NCBI GenBank assembly: GCA_035772785.1
Contig: JAOCPU010000038.1
Location: 265,174-329,173 of the forward strand
Direction: 5' to 3'
Origin: Phlebiopsis flavidoalba
Taxonomy: Eukaryota; Basidiomycota; Agaricomycetes; Polyporales; Phanerochaetaceae
Length of the DNA stretch: 64,000 nucleotides
How positions within the stretch are numbered: the first letter of the stretch is position 1; the number at the start of each line of letters is the position of its first letter. This document shows, one piece after another, positions 50,181 through 62,200 of the stretch. The position numbers and the translations under genes were made by a program. The notes under the pieces were generated by a model, which had not been told where the DNA came from, did not search any database, and saw only the letters and a program-made list of their open reading frames with translations.

Positions 50181-52075
50181 CGCTCACGCGCGGCCGCCCG
50201 CGCGCGCAGAGTGTGTTGGGCGCGACGTCGACGCAGCGCGCGCATGTCGGGCGGGTGCCATGAGGGTGGCGTTGTGAGAGTGCTGGTGTGGGATCGGCCG
50301 TGACAAGGGACGGGTGGATACAGCGGGGGACGGGAGATACATCGGGCGCGTGGGTTTGAGGATGGTTGCAGGTGGGAGCGGAGGGGGCTCAGGGCCAGGA
50401 GGGGGGAGGGGTTGAGGGGGATGAGGTGGGCTCGCTGCGCACATGCCGTAGCCCAAACTGGACCGACTCCCTGGGGCGCAGGCTTCGGGAAGCGCGGATA
50501 TGGATCTCACCGAGTGAGGGGTTCGTCTCGGACTGTATCTATTTCATTTTCTCTGGGAATTATGTGAACCTTTTTTACCTGGGATATCTGTGACTTTCAT
50601 GGAGTGTACGCCACGACATACGAATCAGAGCGTGACATGAGGGCCGGTTACCCGATGCGTCACTCATCTGATGGGTGACAGTCACGCTCCTTGTCCTCTT
50701 GGCGACGCAAAGCGTGACTCGCGATTTTTGCAAGGATGAGGAGACGGGTCCATTGACACACGCCAGCGACGCAGCTCACACTCGATGTTCCCAGAACAGA
50801 CCACTCGTGTAAGCTCATTGAAAGCCGCATTCGGCCTGTGTGGCGTGAGCTTTTCTATCCGAGACCTCACGTGGCACCGAGTAGGCAGCGCACGCCGACA
50901 CCTTTCCTTTTCCACGCTTTGCCCGAAACCACCTTCTCCACCTCCTCCTCGAAACCCCCTCGAACCGCCCTAACTCTACTCACTCGCGCCCCCCACGACG
51001 CGCTCGGTTTGTTTTCCGCCCCAATTAAAACTCCAAGATCCAGTGAGGCGAGTACACCCCATTGTCTCCATGCAAACGCGCTTTTCATTAACACAAGGTT
51101 GTCGCGATGCCCGCGCTCCAGAACCTAGGTTAATGAATCCATTTACTCGCCCACATCGCCACGGCGGGCCTGTGGGAACGCCCCTCGCGCGTCGCGATGA
51201 TATCATGCCTCGATGACGCGGCTCAGAGCAAAGAGATATATGATCCCCTGACAATGGCACAAGTGCGACCCGGCAACGCTCGGGACCCTCTTTTACCGCT
51301 GCCACCGAACTAAGAATACAAGGCCTCGAAGGTGCCTCTGTTGCCAGGCCACTCCTAACCTCGCATCGCTTAAGCTCAGTTCTCGCAGGCACCGCACACC
51401 TTAAATTCTGGGGATTTTTGTCAACTTCCGCTGCGCACGGTTGCGAAACTCAGGGACGGCGCACGTGGTCACGTTTGGGGGGCGTCGGTGATGGGCGGGC
51501 GCCCACACAGCCAAACAGCGCGTGTGGGCGGCATGGTTCGGATTCCCTCTCGCCACGGTTCGCTTTCGCCCCGCGCTGTCCGCTCTTGCCTCCGTCTCCC
51601 CTCCCCTGCGCCGCCTGCATCTGCATCCGCGTTCTGAGAGCGCACGATTCGGGGCGGTGGTGGCTCCCCGCGCGCGCGGTGCGCTTTAATTGATTTGATT
51701 TCTACAAGAGATAGTATAGGTGCGTGGGACGCGGGCTCGGTGGGCCCGCCCGAGGCTTATGCGCATACCTTGTTAGCACCATCCCGCGCAACGAAAGACA
51801 TATCGAAACAGTAAACGCAAGCCCACACAGAACGCCCCCGCGTCTGCACGCACGCACACACACGCATAGATCGCACGCATCGCATCGGCAACCGCCACGC
51901 CTGTTGTAACAACCCCCGCTATTGTCTTATTACGACCCGCACAACGCTTTCCACGCCTCACGCCGCCATCAACGCCGTTTTCATCTAAGAATCTACATTT
52001 CAAGAATCCGCATTTCACGCTTTGACTGACACTGAACCCACTCACTCACGACCACTCACGACCGCGCCAGCAACA
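50181..52075. other. GC-rich intergenic region
   Basis: No motif-bearing frame. A purine-rich G tract lies at about 50365-50430. The last 200 bases carry CA/GCA-rich leader-like sequence and are probably the 5' untranslated region and promoter of the large gene starting at 52076. Confidence 0.45.
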
Positions 52076-55000
52076 ATGCCACGCCCTGCCCTCCTCTCAC
52101 GCACAACCAACCTCAACCTCACCACCAATACTAACAACCCCACCAACACCAACGCCAACACCACGGGCGCACCGCCAACAATCCGCTCATCACACCGTCA
52201 CGACCCCACCTCAACGCACGACGCCATTGCTCTCCACCTCCCCCACCGCGCTTGCACCCCGCACCGCCGCCGAGCCGCGCAAGCGCACTCGTGCCCAAGA
52301 AATCGAAGCTCGGGTTGCTCTCGGTGCCCCCGGGCGGAGCACCAACGCCAATGGAAGAGAGGGGAGAGAGGGGAGAGAGGGGAGAGAGGGGTTCGAGATT
52401 TTCGTGGATCGGTGCGAGGACGCGGAGGACGCGTCGCTACACGATTTTGATGGTTAGGAAGAAGAAGAGTCGGGCGGCGCTGGGGAGTGTTGCTTAGTGC
52501 GTCTGCTAACGCGAACATCAACGAGAATACTATGCCTGTGCAAGAGAAGGCGAAGACAGGAGAGGGGGAGAAGATGGGGCACCTGAACGGTGCCGAAGGA
52601 GGAGAAGGACGAGCAAGTGGTGGAGTATTGGGCGCGGAAGGAGGGAGAGTAAAAGAGGTTAAGGAGAAGGAGAATGTCCCTATGAGGAGTAAGAGTAGGT
52701 GGTTTATTTTTGAGAGGGGGAGGGGCTGATGGGTGTTGTAGCGCCTGAGCCGTTCAGCAAAGCCCGTGACGGACGCTGAGCCGCGCGTACGCTTCAACTC
52801 GCTTGATTCGAGCCGGCTGCTTGGTGTCTCCACCGCTTTTCCGGTACGTGGGCACACCACTGCGGTGTTTGTCAGTGTGCTGCCGGACGAGGACAGCAGG
52901 CAACCGAGGCATCCCCTCCGCCGCCGCCCGTCCCGCCAAAAAAGACTACCCAACAATCAAGTCCCAGCGCCCAGCGCAGCGGGCACGCATCTCCTCGCTC
53001 TCGACGCTCTTCACATGAGCAGCGGCGGCTCGGGGGTCCGACGAGGGCTACCTGACGCCGCCGACGCGCCCGTGCGAGCCGAGCGGCCTCGATCGCGCTC
53101 CGCGCGTATGCGCAGCTATGCCGCTCGATGGCGCTGCATGAGCAGCTGGGCGAACCTCGGCGCGGACAAAAAGCCAGGAATCCCCCCCCACCACCACTAA
53201 TACCCTCCACCAAGTCCAAACCACCCAAGAAAAAGACGAAGGAGAAGGACGCGACGGAGAAGAAAAAGAAAAAGGACCGCCAGACGAAAACGCTCTCCGC
53301 AGGCTCATTCGAAGCCAGGCGTGCACACCGCACCGACAGAGAGCTCGCCGCACCACGACCTCACGCCCAAACCGAGCCCGTCCTCGCGCTCGCGACGCTC
53401 CTCCGCCCGGACTCGCTGCGCCTGCGCACCAACCGCCGTCGCGCTCGAGCACCTCCACAACAACGAGCTCAGTGGTCGAGCGCCTCGCGAGTCCCGTGGT
53501 GCTCCCCTCCCCCAAAGGGTCGCTGTACGCGCTCCCCGACGCGCGGACTCTCGCCCGACGACTCCATGAAGCCTTCGCACGGCCTCGCATGGCTCGCCGC
53601 GCTGCGCCCCGCCTCCGCGTGGTCCGCCTCCGTGAGCTCGCACGCTCCTCGCTGCGCCCCGCGAGCAGCACGTCCGGCGAGTCTGTGCGGCGCTCCGCGC
53701 GTATCGTCCAGCTCCTCCGCGTCTGTCAGGTGGGCTATGAGGACGGGATTGCCGGCATCTATGCGCGCGAGGCAAAGATGGAGAGGGGGTCGGTGAGGGA
53801 GAGGCGGGTTGCTGCCGAACGAGGATTTTCGCGCCGGTGGTTGAGCCGGTTGAGGATGTCGATAAGGATCAGGAGGAGGAAGAGCGAGGGGGAGAAGGAC
53901 GCCTGTGAGGTGGTCAAAGCCGCGCCCGGTGTCTGAGCAGCGTGTTGAACCGCAGCCGGCCGAAGGCGTTTTTCGGATAATGCGGAAGGATGAGTCGTGT
54001 TGCTGTGGTTTGTACTGAGGTGGTGCTGAGCGGTTTGCTTGTAGGGGTCATTTCGATTCTGGACGCAGGCGACACGAACGAGCTTGCGTCGTTGATCAAC
54101 AAGGTTGGATCTGGAGGCGACGCCGTCGAGCATCCAGGGCTCGTCCCATCAGGCCGTTAGCGCCGATGTGCCCTCCCGTCGATTCGCTGAGACCGCGCGG
54201 GCGAAGACAGGCCGCTCAAGCGGCGCACCACACGCTGGGCAAGCAGCGCAGCGCATACTTCTTGCCCGCAGATAAGACCCGGCTGCACCGAGTCCATCGC
54301 GTCGCTGCGCACGTTCGCCGAGACGCAGCTCAAGCCGCACCCCGCGGCGCGGCAAGCAGCCCATGATGCCCGAGCTCGACGCGCGCCGCATGATGGTCGG
54401 CCAGTTTCAGATCGCGCCCTGGGGCCGAGCTCGACTGGCACGTCTCGCCCAAGAAGCCCGCCCGCGGCCGCGGGCGCCCAGGCCCTTCCGCCCGGGCCCA
54501 CCGCCGCACGCTCACGACGACGCCCGAGACGGACTTCGGCCCCGCCTTGCCACCCGCTGCGGCCCCGCCGCGCCCGAGCGGCGCATCTCGCGCGTCGAGA
54601 GCGCGCCCTGTGCCGGCCCCACGCCCGTCCCGCGCACACAGCACAGCACCGCCGCGTGCCGTCTTCGCAGACCTTCGGCGGGTGGTGGTGCGAGCGGGCA
54701 CCGCATCGGGCGCGCGCGTCGGGCTCCGAACGAGGGCTACGACGACGCGGCGCCGCCCTCACCGACGCCGACCAACGCCGCGGCGCAAAGCGCCACTCGC
54801 GGCGCCGCTACGAGCGTGCTGTCCGTACATGTGCGACACCGGTGCGACGCGCGCGGCCGCTCGAGGGAGCCTCAAAGAGCCTCGGGTCTATGAGGCGGGA
54901 AGACTCTCCCCTCGGCGGGCCGGTGACGCACGAGCTCGACGCGGACGGACACCGGTGTGACTGGACCAAGTCCCCGACGAGCACTGTCATTGTCTATTCT

Positions 55001-58000
55001 CTTCGGAGCCATGTCCCGACGGCGAGCGCAGCCCTGCCAGGCGCGAGTGAGAGATGACACGTTCGGGATTGTCGGTGTGCGCCGCGGTGCGCGGCGCGGT
55101 ACGCCCGGCCGCCCGCCGCGCCTCGCGCTCCACGGCGCTCTCGCCCGACGCGGCGCCCGAAGCGAGCGTCGGCGGGCCGGCGGTGTTCCGCACTGCGCCT
55201 GTAGAGGACGACGGCGCGCACTCGGACGACGCGGGCTCGAGCAGCGGCGGGGAGGACGACACGGGGCGCAGCTTCGACTTCACGGGCGAGCTGCGGCGCC
55301 TCAGCGCCCGGGGCGGCGGCTCGAACCGGCGCAGCTTCGTCGAGCAGCTCGAGAATGCGTTCCGCACGCCTGCGGACGTGCAGCTTGGTCTTGAGCTCGG
55401 TGCGGGCTTGTTCCTCAAGTCGGTGGAGCCCCAGCCGATTTGCGGCGTTGCCCCTTGTGCATCGTGAGGACCCCGAGGAGGATTTGGTGCCGCAGAGCGT
55501 TACGGAGGACGAGGAGAGCTTCAACGAAGAGTCGTCACGCGGAACAGTCTGTCCGTACGGAGCAGTCTGGCGATGTGTCCTTTGCCAGCGGTCCGAGCAG
55601 CACGAGCCCGAGTCCTATCCGCCACCTCGGTCGCCTCGATGGACACACTCGAGCACCTCCTGCAGAGAGTGCGAAGAAGACATCTGCAGGCACTATGACG
55701 AGATGCGGGACCACAGCTCGATTCGCTCGAAAAGAGTCCGACGGGCGGTCTCAAACACCAGCTTCAAGTTCGGCGGCCGCCCCGCGATTCCGAGCTATAT
55801 TGAGGAAAGTAACGTACCGAGGACAGGCGCTTACGCTCTAGGATATTATCCCGCCGCCTTCGCACACTAGGACCCACTCCCGCTCGTCGGTGCTTGAAGA
55901 TGATTCAGTTTCTGAAGTCGCTCCTGGCCAAGGTGTACGAACCTGACGACTCTGTTGTCGACTCCATCAAGGCCCACGCGCAAGCTGCGGCTGCTCCGCG
56001 CGCCCTCGCGTCGACTCCGGCGCACAGCTCGCATTTCGATCTCAACAGGCTGTCGTACGCGTCCCTACCACACTCTCGCGATGGCTCCGAGGCCAGCTTC
56101 AAGGGATTTGCAGCATTCGAGGAAGTGCGCCGCGGCTTCGAGTTCCACGTACCAATCGGCCCACCTTCTACCCTCCGCCCGGCGCAACGAGCAGCCGGGT
56201 CCGGCAGGGCAAGCGCGACTCCATGTCTCAGCCGTCGGCTCTGTCTCTTCCTATGGCAAACACCCTCAACTCAGGCGCGACCGATCCCTTCGGGTACGCC
56301 CCCAGCAGCCGGCCCGACTCCTTCAGCGACGACCACTCGATCTCCATGTCGCTTAACGTCGACGACACCTTCTCCTTCCTCAAGCGCGACCCATACCGCA
56401 AGCGCGGTCGACAGCGACGCCTCGAGCTTCCTCCTGCGCTCGGGCTCGCTCCGCAGCCGGCACAGCACAACGAGTCCCGCGCTCTCCTGGGCGGCAGCCG
56501 CGCCCGCCGCCGGCCCGCCCATCAGAATGTACATAACCGCGGCTTCGGCCGGCCTGCACCGCAACGGCTCGGACGCGAGCATGACGCTCCGTCCGCGCAC
56601 TCGTGCGTTTGCCGTGCTCGGCCGCGGCGCGTGGGGGCGCGCCACCAGCCCAACGCCTCGGCCGACTCGCTGTTCAGCGACGTCTCTGCGCCGCTGCGCG
56701 TCCTGGCCTCGGCGACAAGATGTTTGAGCGGGCGGGACTATGGGATGCCGTTGACGTCGATTACTTGCGTCGCCGACTGCGAGTGCGTACAGCGAGCGGC
56801 AGAGTCTGTCGCCCGAGGACGGCCAGAGCAACCGCAGCTCCGTTTACAGCCTTGCCCCAGTTGTGTCTGTTGCGGGCGATTCTTTCGATTTTCTCGCAGA
56901 CGGCGTTCAAAGAGCCCAGGCGGGTCTTTTTCGAAGACGTGTTTTCGTTTGACGTGTCGGGCTCGGAGCCTCATGAATCTTCCGCCCCACGCCGTTGCAC
57001 TTCCGCCCATCCTTCTCGCCCATGATAATAAGCATGAGCAAAAGCGTCAACTCGATTCCTAGGGGACGACGATACTGTGGTCACGCACACGGTTAAGGCT
57101 GCTATCCCTACACATCCTATATCAGTACTCAAATGTCTGCATAGATTGCTTGGCGGAGGACACGTCCGCCGCCGCCGTTCTATCGACTCTTTCTTGCATC
57201 GACGGCTCCACGACTCGCGCTCTCGAGAGTACAACGCAAACGACACACCGCCCTTCAGCAAAACCTCGCGCGGCTCATGCAGTTTGATCACGGAGACGAC
57301 GAGCTGCCCTCTTCTTGTGCCAGACGTCTTTCCCGGGTATCCTTCGAAGACGCTGCTCCAAACCGTCCGTCCCCAGGCATCGCTCGAGGCAAGCGTTCTT
57401 CTGAAAGCCCTTTCGATGATCTCGTCCCGTGAAGCCGTGTGCAGGCAACCGCGTGAAGTCCAAGTCTCCCGAAAGGACGCATGCGGTCAGGCTTCGATCG
57501 CGTCGACGTCGTCGTTCTGCCGTTTGGGAACGAGAGGATGATCGCCCCTGGCAAGGGGACTGTTGGAGAGGAACAAGCCGAAGATAACGCTCTCATGCCC
57601 CCCGCTAAACGACTTCTTGTCGCCCTGTAAGCATGTATCCAGTTCCTATCTATGGCGAATTCTGAGATCTTGCCACCACCAGTCGAACGACCTACCGTCT
57701 TCTCTGCAACAGACCGTGCAGGCCGTTTACACCGCGCTCCAACACGAGCACATCAATAGACTCCGGCGCAGAAAAGCCCTCCGCTCCTTCGTTCTGACAA
57801 CTTCTTCCGGTCTCCAGCTGCTATGCAATCCCGCATCGACGCATGCGCCATCTCAAACAATTTGCTCACCAGCGTCGCGCACCCCCAACGGCGGGCTCGC
57901 ACGCCGCCGGCTCTGTCCGTCCTCGCGACAACGCCGGATCAGCCGGCCACCGTACGCCAGGTATGTCTAGCATTCAATCGAGTGTGTCGCGCAACTCGGG

Positions 58001-59266
58001 TATCTACGAAAACTCTCAAAAATGAAGAATCTGGTGTTTTATCCAACTCTCTCCTCGTCGAGAACCCTTCGGCTCCTGAAGATGGCCTTTCACGCAACCT
58101 CTTCACGCCACTAGCTTCACGTCATGTATCGTGTTGCAGCGCGACTCTGTTTACATTGTCGACGCCCGAGACTAGCTTCGATTATGAGTGACGACACTGG
58201 CATGATCACGATGAGAAAAGTTATTACGCTCCTCCGTGAGGAGGGGTGGACGAACGAACTGTGGCGGAGAAGCCGCAAGGCCTGGATTCGACACTCCGTT
58301 CTCGATGTTTGCTATGCAGGGTAAGCCTGTCAGTTTTTCGTAGTATGAATGGTGTTCTGACGGTTCGTACCCTCAGCATTTGACCCCGCCGTCGAAACTT
58401 GAACAACATGAAGGCGATCTCTCGAGCACTCACAAGCAGAACTACGGCCTCTGTACGGCCCTCATCCCCATCTCGCCACGCGCGCAGGCCGCATCCGCCT
58501 AGCACCTCGTCTCGCACCCTCTCCCTACCCCGTTCGCTCAGCGCCGCGTCTCCCTCCCGAACAACAAACCCAAGTCTTCGTCCCCCTGCAAACCGTTCAC
58601 CTCGGCCCAGTCCCCGCAGGCAAATTCAATCTGCGGATCACCTCCCAGCACCCGATCTCAATTAACCCCGTCATCTCGAACCCGAGCCTCAACGCACCCA
58701 TCTCAGCGCCCACGGCGCGTCCGTCAAGGTCCTCTTCTCCCGCCCCGCCAGCCCGCAGACACCGATCTACCAAGAAGCCGTCCCCTTTTTCTGTCGCCGT
58801 GTGTCGTCGAGCACCGTGTAGGGAAAAAAAACAAAAATAAAAAACACAAACCCCAGACAAGTGAGTCCGCAGTACCAAACTGTCGCGAAAGCGCACCGAC
58901 GCGCCCAGAGAGTCACGTCGAGTGCGCGGCGCACGGCGCTAGGGGTGGTCGAAGAAGAACGTCGTCAAGAACACAGGCAAGTCTCCTGCCAAGTCGCCTG
59001 CGAAGGCTATTGCTGCCAAGGCTGCTGCTGTGAAGAGCGCTGCGTCGAAGGTCGCTGCTGTGAAGATGAACGCTGGGAGCGAGAAGGAAAATGCTACTGC
59101 TTAACGGCACAATGCTCACGTATGTTCTCAACGATAATTCTCGCAAGGATCGCTCTAAACTAACATGTTTTGCTTTTAGACCACAAAAGACACGCTCCGA
59201 ATCTCGCGCCCGCGCCCCAAGGCTTCACGCAGGCTCAACCACGCGCGCTCTACAATCATGATCTGA
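52076..59266 (+). CDS. Very large disordered protein, conserved-looking, unrecognised
   Basis: One locus, or possibly two, of low-complexity coding sequence. The start at 52076 reads MPRPALLSRTTNLNLTTNTN. Ordered blocks are RKRTRAQEIEARVALGAPG, SKSRWFIFERG, DAEPRVRFNSLDSSRLLGVS, KKDYPTIKSQRPAQRARISS, RRSFVEQLENAFRTPADVQL, GELRRLSARGGGSNR, ASADSLFSDVSA, YGMPLTSIT, GGGHVRRRRS, ASIASTSSF with NERMIAPGKGLLERNK, DDTGMITMRK, and TPFSMFAMQ followed by a 56-nt intron (58321-58376). The C-terminus RVTSSARRTALG leads into a Lys/Ala-rich stretch (KSPAKSPAKAIAAKAAAVKS, about 58980-59105), an intron (59120-59179) and TLRISRPRPKASRRLN with a stop at 59266. The tail resembles histone H1 tails in composition and could bind DNA or microtubules; that is inference. 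Many frame changes occur in GC-rich DNA, so joins are uncertain. Confidence 0.55.
52356..52391 (+). repeat. Four perfect copies of a 9-bp unit in coding sequence
   Basis: AGAGAGGGG occurs four times head to tail. As the unit is a multiple of three, it adds a Gly-Arg-Glu repeat to the large protein without shifting the frame. Confidence 0.85.
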
Positions 59267-62200
59267 GGCCCACACAACACTATATGAACAAGCCCACCAA
59301 CCGCACCTGTATATGCCCACCGGCTTTCGACCGTGTGCGCACATCAACTAGGGCCAGGCCAAGCGAGCCTCAGTCGACGTGGGCCGCACCGCGCGTTCAA
59401 GGCCGCCCCTCTATCTATGTTATGGCCCTATGCTCCATCTCACACAAGCATCTGTACTCCCAATCTGGCGGGTCAGTCCTCGCTGCCTTCGCTGGCGGGG
59501 TCTGCGATCGATCGCTCGTCTGCCCATGAACCCCGCCGTCGGAGATCGGCATATACACGCTCGTCGGCCCCCCGCCTGGTGGTTTTAAGCTATCTTTTTC
59601 GGCTCTGAAGAAATCGTGACACGCTGTACAAGGAGAAGTTGCTATCGTAGTTTACATTAAGTGGGCCTGGGTAGCCACCCATCTCATTTTCCTTGTTGTC
59701 AAAACCACGGGTCTCTACCTTTGTGTTTGTGTTCGTTGAGATCGAATACTATACTGCACATTACAGGCAAAGTTTCTTTGACCCCGTGACCGTTCCTTAT
59801 GGCAGAGTTTGCCATACCGACCACACCGAGCACATCATCCGATGCCGAACACAGCAGTAGGTACAGCCAGTTGCCGGAACCCAATGCGTTTATCCATGTG
59901 CATGGAGCTAGTGAATAGCACTTAGATTAAACCAAGTATAACAGCGGTGAATTCATAGACGAGATTGTTATAAAAATGTCCTCAGTGGTTCTGGTGAGCT
60001 CCTCAGGAAGCGGCGCGATACGGCATCATTTGTCGTGAAGAGAAAAATATTGTGGCTTAGTAAGCTAACCTCAATAGATAACTATAGGGCGAGTGGGACG
60101 GCCTCTTCACGTCCCGCTCCTCCGCCCCCCTCACTGCGTCCGCTTGCGGGAATTGTCATTTCACGAAGCGATGTAACGGTGCAGACGGGGGTAACTCAGA
60201 ATAGGTTCGGTTGCAGACGCAGATATGGACACCTGTTGGACTTCGAGCAGCCAGAGGTCTGCCAGTTCGATAAAAGCACTGAATACGCTACGCGCCAATT
60301 CTGACTTCTACGATGGTTGAGGGCGGATTGGTGCCAGGCTACCCCTCACTTATGGTCAATGCGTTTATATCGCTAAAGCGAGCAATATTGAAACGCCAGA
60401 CGTAAACCCTTGATGAAAATCTTTCATACCTCTGGGCCACTTGTATTGGCTAGCTTAGCCGGGTGAGGCTTCCTTGACACCCCGCTGGCAACTCGCGAGG
60501 CAATGCTTTGTACTTGCTATAAACCTTTGGTAACACACGGGGCCACTGTCACTTTTTGAGCAAGTATTACTAGTAGTAGGACGATGATCTTGCGTTCTGC
60601 TTACCTCGTTGGAGTAAGTGGCAGCTTGCAGCGAACCCCTCCGTAAAGTTACGGGCTGAGATCATTAGCAGAACTCAGAGTTTAAACAATACTCGATTGT
60701 AATGCATCGTCTAGGTCTGCAGTCACACCCAATGTATGAACCCGCGTGCAGTGAAACTAAAACTGGCATGAAGGACACCCCTTAAAAAATGATGATGGCA
60801 TTTCTTAGGGGCATAAGGGGCTTTGAGGTTGACAATAATTGGCCGGCACGCCGACCCCATTGATAGGGACTATAGTCCATCGATAATCATGACCCCTGTC
60901 TACTAAAGTTGATAAGCACAGGACCAAGATGAACCTACAGAAGAGAGAATTGCATTCGCAGGGGCTGAGTTTAGAAGCGCGATGAAGGATGAAAAGAGTC
61001 GTGTTTGGAGTTGACTTGTTCCTGGTAACTAAGGATTAAGCAAGACGATAACTGGAAATGCGAAACAGCTTCCGAAAAGCAACCATCTCTTCGCAGTCGG
61101 TGTCGGAGGGCGTTTGAGGGTCCCTTCAGGCGCCGCGTTTGGTAACCTTATCATTGGGATCCTTTACCAGATCTTAACCTCACTAAACGAGGAGCCTGGA
61201 AGCGAATGACGGACTCGTGGTAGGTTACCACTGACCCCCACTGATAATACTCAGCATCGGATGATACAGCGCCACCCCCAAAATTAGAGGCACTGAATCA
61301 TACTCCCGATCATAGTCAGTTGATGTTGATCCAATGTGGCGACCTCTGTCGAGAAGATCATATTCTGGCAAATCTAGCCGGCCACTTCACAAACGATTGC
61401 TCAGCGAGACTAGCGATAAAGCCTTGATATTGTGTAATAAGAAACTTGCCCTCAACAATATAAAAGACCCACCCGTGCAAGGTTGAAAATGTCGTCGTGA
61501 CAAACAAACCGCCGTCTTCAGCATGTTTGTAGACCATCGCTTCATTTTTGTACAAAGAATTCAAAAAAGAAAGGGACACGATCGAAGGGCACCCCCAGTA
61601 GAGTGATACGTAACTCAAGAAGATACATCGAGCCACATGATCCTAGAACGTTTCGTTGGTCTGATGGATCCTATATGGTCATATTTTGGGGACGCGTGGA
61701 GTACGGCAGCATCCGCCGTCCAAGGTACCGGGAGGCTTCCTCAATTCGCTTGCCCAGGTGTAGCATCGGGGTTTGGGTGTCGTTCCTCGTTATCCGGTGG
61801 TCTGAGGCACCCCACAGGAGTTTTATCCGAGGGAGCTCTTCGAATGCGGAGAGAGCCAACTTGAGCCTTGGGCTTGATAGGGACGCCACACAACTGTGCA
61901 TTGCTCGTCCTGCCGTTTAGTCGCGTGGGTCGGCTTATTGGTGACAGAACCCCTTGCCCGTGGACAACGGTCGCCCGCGTATCTGCTTTAGTAGGTGATA
62001 AACAAACTTGCATTACTGGGAAGGGATGTATGAATCGCTGTTGGTGTGTGAAGGTCCCGCATCTCTGATCAAGTGAATGGGATGCGTTCCGGTCGGAGGT
62101 CATCACCCGAAAAGCGGCGCAGTCGCAGAATGAGGGCCGACGCGTTCCACTATAACGATAGCATCGGGTGTACAGCGCCCCTGAGAAAGCAAAATGCGCT

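Noticed and set aside
49463..50245. 260-codon antisense open frame
   Set aside because: GC-rich shadow of the plus-strand gene, with low-complexity Arg/Ser/Gly composition and no motif.
52198..55524. Several antisense frames of 120-250 codons
   Set aside because: They arise because high GC removes stop codons opposite the large gene; composition is extreme in Arg, Ala and Gly.
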